26,117 nt of DNA from Dehalococcoidia bacterium UBA2160 (GCA_002328865.1 DCWO01000105.1:1-26117); one strand, 5' to 3'; positions 16,985 through 24,104 are shown, counted from the stretch's first letter. Program-made: numbers and translations. Notes: generated from the sequence alone by a model not told the origin.

Positions 16985-17140
16985 GATGTCTCCAACACTC
17001 AAGCCTTTCGCCACACCTCGTGCGGCAGGGATGGACTCGGAATCAACTGTTTGGCTTTGATGGCATAAGAATATACGAGGAAAGTGTTGGGCAAAATCAA
17101 CCAGGTGGCGCCGCGATTGTCAATTTGCCGACATTTCAGC
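16985..17140 (-). promoter_or_regulatory. Conserved 5' leader of exported-protein paralog 2
   Basis: Partner of the leader at 15640-15793. On the minus strand TTGACA (17123-17118) lies in the conserved block and could be a -35, but the hexamer 17 bases on (TTGATT) is a poor -10. Just before the coding region the transcript can form CCGCAC-GAG-GUGUGG (17025-17011), a 6-bp stem with one G-U pair that is only possible in minus-strand RNA. It is followed by CGAAAGG, as in the other leader, where a different stem sequence precedes the same CGAAAGG. Confidence 0.45.
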
Positions 17141-17376
17141 TTTGCGTCAGCGGAATGGTGTCGAGATGGCGCCGTCGCATTCGCCGACCTTGGGCGAATA
17201 CGTGACTGTTGTTCGCAGTCGATACCGCATTGAGAGTCTGTGGGACAACGTCGAGTTCGGGCAGGGGCCCCCGAGCGATCGGCGCCGGAGTCCGCGTTGG
17301 GCGGCTCGCGCCGTCACCTCAGCGCTCTGGTCTCTTCGAGTCGCCGGGAACGTCCTCGCTCGATGCATGTCGCGAA
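17141..17376. other. Gap without gene
   Basis: Between the leader of exported-protein paralog 2 and the stop of the first VOC gene. Long open frames cross it on both strands, but they are extensions of frames antisense or out of phase to the VOC gene. Nothing recognisable was seen. Confidence 0.45.
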
Positions 17377-17757
17377 TCAGCCATTCCAGACGTTGGCGTT
17401 CTCGAGAGAGTCGTCGCGGTGAGGAGACACGACGCAAAACGGCATCCCGGCGGGGTCTTCCATGATCCACAGAGAGTCGAGGTACTCTACACGGCGGGCG
17501 CCGAGGTTCTCCAACCGCTCTGCCTCGGCCTCCACGTCGTCGGTCTCGATGTCGAAGTGAAGGCGACTCGCGCTTCCAATTCGTTGCGTACCCACGGCTA
17601 CCGAGTCCAGGCGGCCCCGTAATATCACATATGGGTTGTCTGGACCCCTGGACCCCATTTCGGGCATCCCAAGCGCCTGGCTCCAGAATTGTGTTGCCGC
17701 CTCGATGGCGTCCTCGGTGCAGTCGATCATGATGGCAGTGAGTCTGCTCCGGTGCAT
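17377..17757 (-). CDS. VOC-fold (glyoxalase-like) protein, paralog 1
   Basis: A 126-residue single-module VOC protein of the glyoxalase-like type. Family features are 'AIEAATQFWSQALGM' near the N-terminus, 'SRLHFDIETDDVEAEAERLE' with candidate metal ligand His67, 'NLGARRVEYLD' and 'IMEDPAGMPFCVVSP' with Glu100. Such proteins act as dimers in glyoxalase-like, dioxygenase-like or antibiotic-binding roles; the exact function here cannot be told. GAGGGG lies 6 bases before the ATG. It is a clear paralog of the protein at 18052-18423 (shared MHRSRL start, FWSQALG, ENANVWNG/DDANVWDG ends). Upstream sits a degenerate CGNR-regulator fragment, mirroring the intact regulator upstream of the second VOC gene. 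Confidence 0.9.
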   Translation of the reverse strand: MHRSRLTAIMIDCTEDAIEAATQFWSQALGMPEMGSRGPDNPYVILRGRLDSVAVGTQRIGSASRLHFDIETDDVEAEAERLENLGARRVEYLDSLWIMEDPAGMPFCVVSPHRDDSLENANVWNG

Positions 17758-17854
17758 AGTAGCCCCTCTTTCTGCGGTGTTGCATGAGGATTCGACCGAT
17801 TGATGGAATGCAAGCCTGGAATTGCCTGGCGCCGGGATTCAGCCGGATTTGCTT

Positions 17855-18051
17855 TTCGGCGTTGGCACCAGGTCCGGGCTTTGGCCCAATTGCCCCAGGA
17901 CTTCATGTAGCGCCAACGCCGGCTCCTGTTGCGACCTCGTCCAGGAACATCCACTGGCAGGTCGGGCCGTCGCACAGGCTCACTAGCTCAAGTTGATCGG
18001 ACGTAAGGATAACCGCTGCCGAGCACGCCCTCGATCGTAACGGGTCGCGGT
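17855..18051 (-). pseudogene. Degenerate C-terminal fragment of a CGNR zinc-finger regulator
   Basis: Minus-strand sequence here matches the last ~65 codons of the intact regulator at 18508-19137: 'SDQLELVSLCDGPTCQWMFLDE' against 'SDQLDRVCLCNGPTCQWVFLDV', then 'RNRSRRWRYMKSWGNWAKAR' against 'RNRSRRWCDMKTCGNQAKAR'. The two parts are in different frames, because one base is missing at about 17934-17938 (ttgcgacctcg here, ttgcgagacacg in the intact gene). Both Cys of the second zinc pair are changed (to Arg and Trp), while the first CxxxxC pair is kept. The N-terminal ABATE-type domain is absent. It lies exactly where the regulator would stand in a duplicated regulator-VOC unit. Confidence 0.8.
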
Positions 18052-18423
18052 TCAGCCGTCCCAGACGTTGGCGTCATCGAGCGATTTCTCGTTCGCTTGA
18101 GGCACGACGCAGAACAGCATTCCTGTCGGGTCCTCCATAACCCACCAGTTCTCGATGAACTCCTTCTTGCGGGCCCCGAGCCCTTCCAACCGACGCACCT
18201 CGGCCTCCAGGTCGTCGGACTCGATGTCGAGATGAATCCGACTGGGAGCGCCTATCCGCTGGGCGCCGATGCCCAGCGGCCCGACCATTTCCTTGAAGTC
18301 CACGTAAGGGCCGGCGGGAGACTCCTGTCGAATACCCAAAGCCTGGCTCCAAAACCTGGTTCCGGCCTCCATGGAGGATTCGTCGTAATCGATGCATATT
18401 GTTGCCAGCCTGCTTCGATGCAT
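18052..18423 (-). CDS. VOC-fold (glyoxalase-like) protein, paralog 2
   Basis: A 123-residue paralog of the protein at 17377-17757. It has 'SMEAGTRFWSQALGI', 'SRIHLDIESDDLEAEVRRLE' with candidate metal ligand His64, 'GLGARKKEFIE' and 'VMEDPTGMLFCVVPQ' with Glu97. Compared with paralog 1 it lacks a few residues around the 'SRGPDNPYV' region. AAGGG lies 7 bases before the ATG. It follows the intact CGNR regulator by 84 bases on the same strand, so the two are probably co-transcribed from the divergent promoter near 19160. Function beyond the VOC fold is unknown. Confidence 0.9.
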   Translation of the reverse strand: MHRSRLATICIDYDESSMEAGTRFWSQALGIRQESPAGPYVDFKEMVGPLGIGAQRIGAPSRIHLDIESDDLEAEVRRLEGLGARKKEFIENWWVMEDPTGMLFCVVPQANEKSLDDANVWDG

Positions 18424-18507
18424 GTGGCACCCTTTCCCTTTTCGATCATCGTGAATCGGTGGTTGGACTGCTCGGAGGTTCGCCGGGAGCCCGGGTGAGG
18501 GCGAAAG

Positions 18508-19137
18508 TCAATTGGGTTGGGCCCTCGAGCGTCGGTAATAGGCACGGGCTTTGGCTTGATTCCCGCAGGTCTTCATGTCGCACCAACGGCGGCTTCTGTT
18601 GCGAGACACGTCCAGGAACACCCACTGGCAGGTCGGGCCATTGCACAGGCACACCCGATCGAGTTGATCCGACGTCAGGAGGTCCGCCGCCGAGCGCACG
18701 ACCGGCCAAATCGCGCGGTCCAGCGACTCGGAGTCGTCTCGCCAGTCAATGACGAATCCGCCGTCCTTCGGCACGAGGCAGCATGGGCTGAGCGCTTCGG
18801 CGAGCGCGGCGTTCAGACGCGCCATGTCGGCCTCATCGGGAGCGCTCCGGTCGACGACCGCCGCGAATATCCGAAACAGCGACTCCCGCAACTTGATGAA
18901 TCCGCCGAGAGCTGTTGCCGCAGCATCCGGGTCGCGGGCCTCGACGCCTCTGAGGATGACGGCTTGGCCGTCCGTCAGCACCCCGGCCCGTCTGCCCCAG
19001 GCGACCAGGTCGGCATAGCGTTGGAGACGCTCGTTGGGCTCGGGATAGGGGCGGTCTTCAAGTGTGTTGACGAAGTCGAGACATAGCGCTCCCCCGATGA
19101 TCTCGAACTCAAGGGCGCTGCTCGACTCCTCCACCAT
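18508..19137 (-). CDS. CGNR zinc-finger / ABATE-domain putative transcription regulator
   Basis: A 209-residue protein with the ABATE-type N-terminal region ('GGALCLDFVNTLEDRP', 'ERLQRYADLVAWGRRAGVL') and a C-terminal CGNR zinc finger (~160-200). The four ligands are Cys165 and Cys170 (CNGPTC) and Cys186 and Cys191 (CDMKTC), followed by the family-defining GN. Proteins of this family are usually annotated as putative stress-related transcription regulators; direct evidence is limited. AGGCAGG lies just before the ATG. The gene reads away from a plus-strand ORF at 19268, with overlapping divergent promoters and an inverted repeat between them, which suggests autoregulation. It heads a unit with the VOC gene at 18052-18423. 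Confidence 0.9.
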   Translation of the reverse strand: MVEESSSALEFEIIGGALCLDFVNTLEDRPYPEPNERLQRYADLVAWGRRAGVLTDGQAVILRGVEARDPDAAATALGGFIKLRESLFRIFAAVVDRSAPDEADMARLNAALAEALSPCCLVPKDGGFVIDWRDDSESLDRAIWPVVRSAADLLTSDQLDRVCLCNGPTCQWVFLDVSRNRSRRWCDMKTCGNQAKARAYYRRSRAQPN

Positions 19138-19157
19138 GCGCCTGCCTTTCAGCCGCT

Positions 19158-19185
19158 AATATAACCTGCTAAAAACACTTGACAG
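19158..19185 (-). promoter_or_regulatory. Predicted promoter of CGNR regulator gene
   Basis: On the minus strand, CTGTCA (19185-19180) and TATATT (19163-19158) are 16 bases apart, a fair sigma-70-like match. The -10 ends about 20 bases before the ATG at 19137, implying a short leader. Its -35 overlaps the -35 of the divergent plus-strand promoter. Confidence 0.5.
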
Positions 19186-19189
19186 GTTA
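19162..19189. promoter_or_regulatory. Inverted repeat overlapping both divergent promoters, candidate operator
   Basis: TAACCTG (19162-19168) and CAGGTTA (19183-19189) are exact reverse complements with a 14-base spacer, giving 21 bases centre to centre, about two helical turns. The repeat covers both -35 elements and the minus-strand -10. That is where an autoregulator would block both promoters; the CGNR protein is the obvious candidate, by position only. Confidence 0.5.
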
Positions 19190-19207
19190 GAACTATCCGG
19201 CTATGAT
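19179..19207 (+). promoter_or_regulatory. Strong sigma-70-like promoter
   Basis: TTGACA (19179-19184), a 17-base spacer and TATGAT (19202-19207): a consensus -35 and a 5-of-6 -10 at ideal spacing. This is the best promoter match in the window. It reads toward the small ORF at 19268, leaving a leader of about 55 bases. Confidence 0.7.
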
Positions 19208-19267
19208 GACCTGTGTAACCACCATAACACGTGATAGCGGTTAGTTCAACCGGACCGGGGGCGAGCG

Positions 19268-19471
19268 ATGTCCAGTCACACATTGACCATCAACATCACG
19301 CTGAAATTGCCGGGAAAACGCAGGACCGCGGTCAAGGCTGGCTCTCGTTCCGTCTGGCCGCCCTTCTTCCTCGCCGGTCTGCACACCTTCGACCCGGATG
19401 CCTGGACAGACCTCTCACCGAGAGAAAGGGCTGAGCTTAAAGCGATGGCTTCCGGACCAACCCGCCTGTGA
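19268..19471 (+). CDS. Small protein of unknown function, divergent from CGNR regulator
   Basis: A 67-residue ORF. Support comes from context: a near-consensus promoter about 60 bases upstream, a GGGGGCGAG purine-rich site just before the ATG, and no other plus-strand gene for that promoter to serve. The product starts MSSHTLTINITLKLPGKRR, has a hydrophobic/aromatic middle (SVWPPFFLAGL) and ends with a helical-looking 'DAWTDLSPRERAELKAMA'. I recognise no domain. Its stop lies 4 bases from the stop of the convergent hydrolase gene. An alternative is that the promoter makes a non-coding or antisense RNA. Confidence 0.5.
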   Translation: MSSHTLTINITLKLPGKRRTAVKAGSRSVWPPFFLAGLHTFDPDAWTDLSPRERAELKAMASGPTRL

Positions 19472-19475
19472 TGGC

Positions 19476-20354
19476 TCAGACCGAACTTGGCAGCCTCTCA
19501 CCGCGAACGAACGCCTGGATGGCCCCGGATACGGCGCTCGGCCGGTTCATGTACATGTTGTGGCTGCTGTCGTTGACGGTGACCACGCTGAAATCCGACA
19601 GCTCTTGGGACATGCGATCCAGTCCGTTGAACGGCCGTTCGTGCCGGTGTTCGTCGCTCATGATGAACATGATCGGGATGCCCAGGCGCCACAAGATCGG
19701 GTTGAGATCGACGTAGTCGCCTTCGCGCTCGCCCCAGTCCATCGACGCCCTGGCCCACTTCATGTCCAGCGTGCCGTCCGGAAGCTCCATCGCTTCATGT
19801 GCCACGACGTCGCGGATGACGTCGTCGCGCCAACGTCCCGTCATCGGGTGAGACTTCAGGTACTCGTACATGGTCGGGCGGTCGGGCCACGTTCTGCGCG
19901 GTCCCTCGGCGCGTTTGGACACCATGCGCTGGAACTCCTCGCCCACGGTCACCATGGGCTCCAGCAAGGTGAGGCGTCCGAAGATGTCCGCGCGGGAGTC
20001 GGCCAGAAGGCTCATGACCACCCCGCCGTTGGAATGGCCGACCCCGTGAACGTCCCGCAAGCCCAGAGTGTCGCAAAAGGTCTCCAGGTCCTTCACCCTC
20101 TCGGCGAAGGTGTAGCCCTCGGACGGCCACTCGCTGTCGCCGTGGCCCTTGGCGTCGAGCGACAGCACGCGGAAGTCCCGACGCAGGTCGCGGATCATGG
20201 CGTCCCAGCTTCGCGCGGTGCGCATGTCGCCGTGAAGCAGCAGCATCAACGGACCGCCGCCGCCCCAGTCCACATAGCGAAGCCGCACGCCCCGGATTGT
20301 GACGAAGCAGTCCTCGCCGTCGGCCGCCGGCTGTGTTGGGCCGTTCAGGCTCAA
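19476..20354 (-). CDS. Alpha/beta hydrolase
   Basis: A 292-residue alpha/beta-hydrolase of the epoxide hydrolase/haloperoxidase-like type. Visible elements: oxyanion HGD (41-43) in 'PLMLLLHGDMRTARSW', 'VLSLDAKGHGDSE', nucleophile elbow GHSNGG with Ser108, candidate acid Asp234 in 'FIMSDEHRH' and His265 in 'NDSSHNMYMN'. A Ser nucleophile argues for an esterase, lactonase or C-C hydrolase rather than an epoxide hydrolase. The start is inferred: a TTG at 20354 overlaps the TGA of the upstream DapA-family gene (TTGA), suggesting translational coupling. The open frame extends much further upstream inside that gene, but the residues there are not family-like. The substrate is probably linked to the pathway of the upstream genes. 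Confidence 0.88.
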   Translation of the reverse strand: MSLNGPTQPAADGEDCFVTIRGVRLRYVDWGGGGPLMLLLHGDMRTARSWDAMIRDLRRDFRVLSLDAKGHGDSEWPSEGYTFAERVKDLETFCDTLGLRDVHGVGHSNGGVVMSLLADSRADIFGRLTLLEPMVTVGEEFQRMVSKRAEGPRRTWPDRPTMYEYLKSHPMTGRWRDDVIRDVVAHEAMELPDGTLDMKWARASMDWGEREGDYVDLNPILWRLGIPIMFIMSDEHRHERPFNGLDRMSQELSDFSVVTVNDSSHNMYMNRPSAVSGAIQAFVRGERLPSSV

Positions 20355-21274
20355 TTCTGGAGGCCGAGCTCCTTGAGGATGGCCGGGATCTCGAGCTTCT
20401 CGTCGTCTGTGAGTTGACGCATCGGCCTCGACATGGTGTCGCTGTCCAAAATCCCCATGATCTTCAGCGCCGACTTCATTCCGCCGAAGCTGGCGGCGTT
20501 TGGTCCGCCGCCTTTGGCAACGAGACCGATCTTGGACGCGGTCACCAGTATGCCGTTGCACTCTCGAATGGTGTCGGCGTCACCCGCCACACCGGCCTCC
20601 CAGCCTCGAGAGCATGCGTCCGGAATCAGGTTGCCAATGCCTGGGATCACTCCGTGAACGCCAACCCCGACGGTGTTGGTGATGCGGAACTGGGTGCCTA
20701 AGAAACGGAGAAGATCGATGTCGCCCTGCTCGCAGAGGACGTTGAGTTGGGCCAGAAGTTCGCCCGCTCCAGAGCTGTCCTTTACGCCCACTACTGTCCC
20801 TTCGCTGGCCAGGGTGGCGACTGTGCCGGGCGCCACGGCCGTCTTAACCGTCTGAGGGATGTTGTACACCCACAGCGGCATTCCGACCCGGTCCTGGATG
20901 TAGCGGTAGTGGTCCAGAAGTTCGTCCTGTCCGCTGGGGTAGTAGTACGGCGGTGTGGCCGCAATTCCGTCGAGCCCGCTCTCGCGGACCGCATGGGCCA
21001 GCGTGACCGACAGCTCGGTGCTCGCGCCGGAGATGTTGCCGATAACAGGCACGCGACCGGCCACCTGCTCCATGACAGCGTCGATGCTTCGCACACGCTC
21101 GTCGTCGGACAGGTTTCCGAACTCGCCCGTTGTTCCGGACGCCCATATGCCGTGGACGCCGTTGTCGATCAGGTAGTCGACCAACCGTCGCAATGAATCG
21201 ACGTCGACCGTCTCGTCAGAGTTGAGTGGGGTGAGGATCGGAATGACGACGCCTTTGATCTCTTTTTCGGCCAT
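20351..21274 (-). CDS. DapA-family (dihydrodipicolinate synthase / N-acetylneuraminate lyase superfamily) aldolase
   Basis: A 307-residue class I aldolase of the DapA superfamily, a TIM barrel forming a Schiff base with a keto acid. It has 'GVVIPILTPLNSDETVD', the GTTGE motif (47-51), Tyr137 in VYNIPQT and the Schiff-base Lys165 in GVKDSSG. Members include dihydrodipicolinate synthase, sialate lyase, and keto-deoxy-sugar or hydroxy-acid aldolases. The catabolic setting (molybdenum hydroxylase, hydrolase) favours a catabolic lyase or dehydratase over lysine synthesis, but this is inference. AAGGAG lies about 8 bases before the ATG. It overlaps the next gene (hydrolase) at TTGA and lies 106 bases after the MoaD/ThiS gene. 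Confidence 0.9.
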   Translation of the reverse strand: MAEKEIKGVVIPILTPLNSDETVDVDSLRRLVDYLIDNGVHGIWASGTTGEFGNLSDDERVRSIDAVMEQVAGRVPVIGNISGASTELSVTLAHAVRESGLDGIAATPPYYYPSGQDELLDHYRYIQDRVGMPLWVYNIPQTVKTAVAPGTVATLASEGTVVGVKDSSGAGELLAQLNVLCEQGDIDLLRFLGTQFRITNTVGVGVHGVIPGIGNLIPDACSRGWEAGVAGDADTIRECNGILVTASKIGLVAKGGGPNAASFGGMKSALKIMGILDSDTMSRPMRQLTDDEKLEIPAILKELGLQN

Positions 21275-21380
21275 TGTGGTGCTCCTTCAGTTGTATTGAG
21301 TTGCTTGATAATGCCGGGCGTTCGCATCCACACCAACCATTCGAGGACGCCCATCCTCGCCTAGATCGTACCGGCGCGGC

Positions 21381-21644
21381 CTATCCGCCGCCGATCGCCG
21401 GGACGAAGTGCACCTCGCTGTCTTCGCCGACCTTTTGCAACATGCCGAGAGTCGTGATCTCTCCGTCGACCGCAACCGAGATGTTTCCTTTGACCTGGTT
21501 GCCGTCGACCAGACGCTCTTTCATGCCAGGGTGCTTGCTTTCCAGGTTTTCGATGATCTGGCGAACGGTCGCGCCGGGAATGTCTATGTTGACATGACCG
21601 TCGGTCAGCTTCTGCATCAACGAAGGGATGTAGACGGTAGCCAC
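21381..21644 (-). CDS. MoaD/ThiS-family sulfur-carrier protein
   Basis: An 87-residue ubiquitin-fold protein ending PAIGGG; the terminal Gly-Gly is the residue pair that is adenylated and thiocarboxylated in this family. Other features: 'TVYIPSLMQKLTDG', 'VNIDIPGATVRQIIENLESK', 'NISVAVDGE' and 'GEDSEVHFVPAIGGG'. MoaD members supply sulfur for molybdopterin, ThiS members for thiazole; standing next to a molybdenum hydroxylase gene favours a molybdopterin-related role. The start is GTG at 21644, chosen for GGAGG 7 bases upstream and normal family length; the frame is open 29 codons further but non-homologous. A second, decayed copy lies at 24105-24246. Confidence 0.88.
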   Translation of the reverse strand: MATVYIPSLMQKLTDGHVNIDIPGATVRQIIENLESKHPGMKERLVDGNQVKGNISVAVDGEITTLGMLQKVGEDSEVHFVPAIGGG

Positions 21645-21690
21645 TGTTTGACCTCCATGCCGTCCCAGATGTCCTTCCCAATATGAGTGC

Positions 21691-21720
21691 GCGCCAGATT
21701 CGATGATACGAATCTGGCGC
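21691..21720 (-). terminator. Perfect 12-bp hairpin between molybdenum hydroxylase and MoaD/ThiS genes
   Basis: GCGCCAGATTCG (21691-21702) and CGAATCTGGCGC (21709-21720) pair exactly around a 6-base loop. It is 64 bases after the hydroxylase stop and 47 before the moaD-like start. No U-run follows, so partial termination or mRNA processing that sets different levels of the two products is as likely as full termination. Confidence 0.5.
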
Positions 21721-21783
21721 ACAGATTGCAACGTTCGGGCGAGTCCGAAAGCTTGTGCGTCCGGCTCGCGGTCTCGTCAGCCG

Positions 21784-24054
21784 TTAATTGCCGTTCTTGC
21801 TCCGAATCGCTTTCGCGACGGCAGCCGGGTTCATCGGCAGCTCATTCATGCGCGTCCCGATGGCGTCCGCGACCGCGTTGGCGACCGCGGCCAGCGGCGG
21901 CACGATGTTGGCCTCGCCGACGCCTCGGACTCCGAACGGGTGCCCGGGGTTCGCCACCTCGACAATGACAGTGTCGATCATCGGCAGGTCGAGGATCGTC
22001 GGCAGCCGGTAGTCCAGCAGCGAAGAGTTGTCCACGCCGCCGTCGTCGTTCATGAAGTACTCTTCGTTGAGCGCCCACCCGATGCCCTGGACGCTGCCGC
22101 CCTGCATCTGTCCTTCCACGTAGCTGGGGTGGATGGCTTTGCCGGCGTCCTGCACGGTGGTGAACCTGGTGACAGTCACCTTGCCCGTGTCCGGGTCGAC
22201 TTCCACGTCCACGATGTTCCCGGCGTAGGAGCCGCCCGCGCCTTGAGGATTGAGGGCCGCTCGCCCGGTGATCGGTCCGCCGGTTGCCGAAAGCTGTTCG
22301 GCCAGGTCCTTGAAGCTCATGCTGAGCTCGGGGTCGGACGTGGACTTGAATACTCCATCCTCCAGATCGACCCCTTCGGCATCGACGTCCCAAATCTGGG
22401 ACGCCCTTTCGATCATCTGGCGTTTGACGTCTTGCGCCGCTTCGTAGGCCGCCCAGCCGGTGGCGAACGTGGTGCGGCTTCCGCCGGTCATGGCGGTGTA
22501 TCCCACCGAGTCGGTGTCCGCGACGGACGGGCGCACGTTTTCGGCTGGGATCCCAAGCACCTCCGCCGCCTGCATTGCGATCGAGGTTCGGGAGCCGCCG
22601 ATGTCGGTGGAGCCCTCGACCAGCGTTATCGTCCCGTCGGCGTTGACGCTGATGTGGCACGCGGAGTCGAACCCGATGTTGAACCAGAAGCCGATGGCCA
22701 CTCCTCGCCCCTTGTACGGGCCCTCCAATGGAGCATCGTAGTGCGCGTGATCCTTCATCGCCTCCAGCACTTCGACGCATCCAATCCGAGGGTTGGTCAG
22801 ACCGTCCGGTCGTACGGTGCCCTCCTGGGCCGCGTTCTTCAGACGGAAGTCCAACGGGTCGATGCCCAGTTGAGTAGCCAGCTCGGCGACCACCTGCTCC
22901 GCCGCATAGGCCGCGTTGGGGGCGCCGGGGGCGCGATACGGTTCAGCCTTGGGTTTGTTGGTGACGACGTCGTATCCGTCGATGAGGATATTCGGGATTA
23001 CGTACGCTGTGAAGACGCACATCGCAGCCATGCCGACTGCCGAGCCGGGATAGGCGCCGGCCTCGAACTCAAGGTTCGCCGTCGCAGCGGTGATCTTGCC
23101 GTCGTTCGTGGCCCCCATCTTGATCGTCATGCGGCTTCCCGAAGTCGGACCGGTGGCCTCGAAGACGTCCTTGCGGCTCATCAAGATCTTCACCGGCCGC
23201 CCTGACTTCTTCGAGAGCAGCGCCGTCGTCGCATCCAGATAAGTCGGAATCTTGCCGCCAAACCCTCCGCCGATCTCCATGGGCGTCACCTTGATTTGGG
23301 ACACGGGAATGTCCAGCGCCTGCGCCAGCGAGTCGCGCACCGTGAAGGCGCCCTGGGTGCTGCACCACACCTGGAGCCGGCCGTCGTTGTTCCACAGGGC
23401 GGTGGAATTGTGCGGCTCGATGTATCCCTGGTGAACCGTCTTGGTGACGAACTCGCGCTCGATCACAATGTCGGCTGCCGCGAAGCCGTCACGCACGTCG
23501 CCCAATTTCTGTTGGAGGTGGGACGCAATGTTGGTTGGATTGTCGCCGGTCTCGCCCAAGTCGTCCGTCCGAAGGGAATCGTGCAGCACGGGCGCCCCGG
23601 TCTTCATGGCTTCGGGGGCGGTCATCACAGCCGGCAGGACTTCGTACTCGACCTCGATCAGCGCCACGGCCTCTTCGGCCACATGAGCGTTGACAGCAGC
23701 CACGGCGGCGACTGCATGCCCGCGATACAGGGCCTTGTCTGACGCCATGAGGTTGTCTCTCACCCATTTGGCGCCGGTGTCGCCCGCGGAGTCCGGGTAG
23801 TCTTTCGCCGTCACGACGGCGCGAACCCCGTCGAGGGCTTCCGCTTTGGAAGTGTCGATGGACTTGATCACCGCGTGCGCATGCGGGCTTCTGAGGACCA
23901 TGCCGTATAACAGCCCGGCGGCGGCGAAATCCGCTCCGTAAAGAGCGCGCCCGGTCACTTTGTCAGCCCCGTCGTGGCGGACGGGGCGGGTTCCTACAAC
24001 GCTAAACTCTTTCGTGGACAGAACTGTGTTTGGCTCGTATTCCCTGACTGCCAT
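21784..24054 (-). CDS. Xanthine dehydrogenase family molybdopterin-binding (large) subunit
   Basis: A 756-residue molybdenum hydroxylase large subunit. The first domain (~36-147) is the a/b hammerhead ('DKVTGRALYGADFAAAGLLY', 'VLRSPHAHAVI'). The cofactor part has Gln234 in STQGAF, EIGGGFGGK (260-268), PYRAPGAPNA with Arg374, and the base Glu714 in GVRGVGE. The CO-dehydrogenase loop AYRCSF is absent, so this is not a form I CODH. Such subunits oxidise aldehydes, purines, N-heterocycles or other acids using water; the substrate is unknown. The FeS and FAD subunits that usually accompany it are not in the window. A strong GGAGGAGG site precedes the ATG. The next genes downstream are the MoaD/ThiS protein, the DapA-family aldolase and the hydrolase. 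A truncated paralog lies upstream. Confidence 0.93.
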   Translation of the reverse strand: MAVREYEPNTVLSTKEFSVVGTRPVRHDGADKVTGRALYGADFAAAGLLYGMVLRSPHAHAVIKSIDTSKAEALDGVRAVVTAKDYPDSAGDTGAKWVRDNLMASDKALYRGHAVAAVAAVNAHVAEEAVALIEVEYEVLPAVMTAPEAMKTGAPVLHDSLRTDDLGETGDNPTNIASHLQQKLGDVRDGFAAADIVIEREFVTKTVHQGYIEPHNSTALWNNDGRLQVWCSTQGAFTVRDSLAQALDIPVSQIKVTPMEIGGGFGGKIPTYLDATTALLSKKSGRPVKILMSRKDVFEATGPTSGSRMTIKMGATNDGKITAATANLEFEAGAYPGSAVGMAAMCVFTAYVIPNILIDGYDVVTNKPKAEPYRAPGAPNAAYAAEQVVAELATQLGIDPLDFRLKNAAQEGTVRPDGLTNPRIGCVEVLEAMKDHAHYDAPLEGPYKGRGVAIGFWFNIGFDSACHISVNADGTITLVEGSTDIGGSRTSIAMQAAEVLGIPAENVRPSVADTDSVGYTAMTGGSRTTFATGWAAYEAAQDVKRQMIERASQIWDVDAEGVDLEDGVFKSTSDPELSMSFKDLAEQLSATGGPITGRAALNPQGAGGSYAGNIVDVEVDPDTGKVTVTRFTTVQDAGKAIHPSYVEGQMQGGSVQGIGWALNEEYFMNDDGGVDNSSLLDYRLPTILDLPMIDTVIVEVANPGHPFGVRGVGEANIVPPLAAVANAVADAIGTRMNELPMNPAAVAKAIRSKNGN

Positions 24055-24104
24055 GCCTCTCCTCCTCCTACATCCTCACCGCAGCGTCCTGCAAGGCACT
24101 ATAG

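Noticed and set aside
15640..17140. Known riboswitch classes in the exported-protein leaders
   Set aside because: I could not match the hairpin-CGAAAGG pattern to any riboswitch consensus I know, so it is reported only as a shared leader.
17147..17785. 212-codon minus-strand frame overlapping the first VOC gene
   Set aside because: The 126-codon VOC frame has the family motifs and a ribosome site; the longer frame is Arg-rich and out of phase with it.
21703..23205. 500-codon plus-strand open frame
   Set aside because: Antisense to the molybdenum hydroxylase, which has full family motifs; typical mirror frame in GC-rich DNA.
21784..24054. Form I carbon monoxide dehydrogenase large subunit
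   Set aside because: The characteristic AYRCSF loop is replaced by PYRAPG, so only the broader xanthine dehydrogenase family can be claimed.
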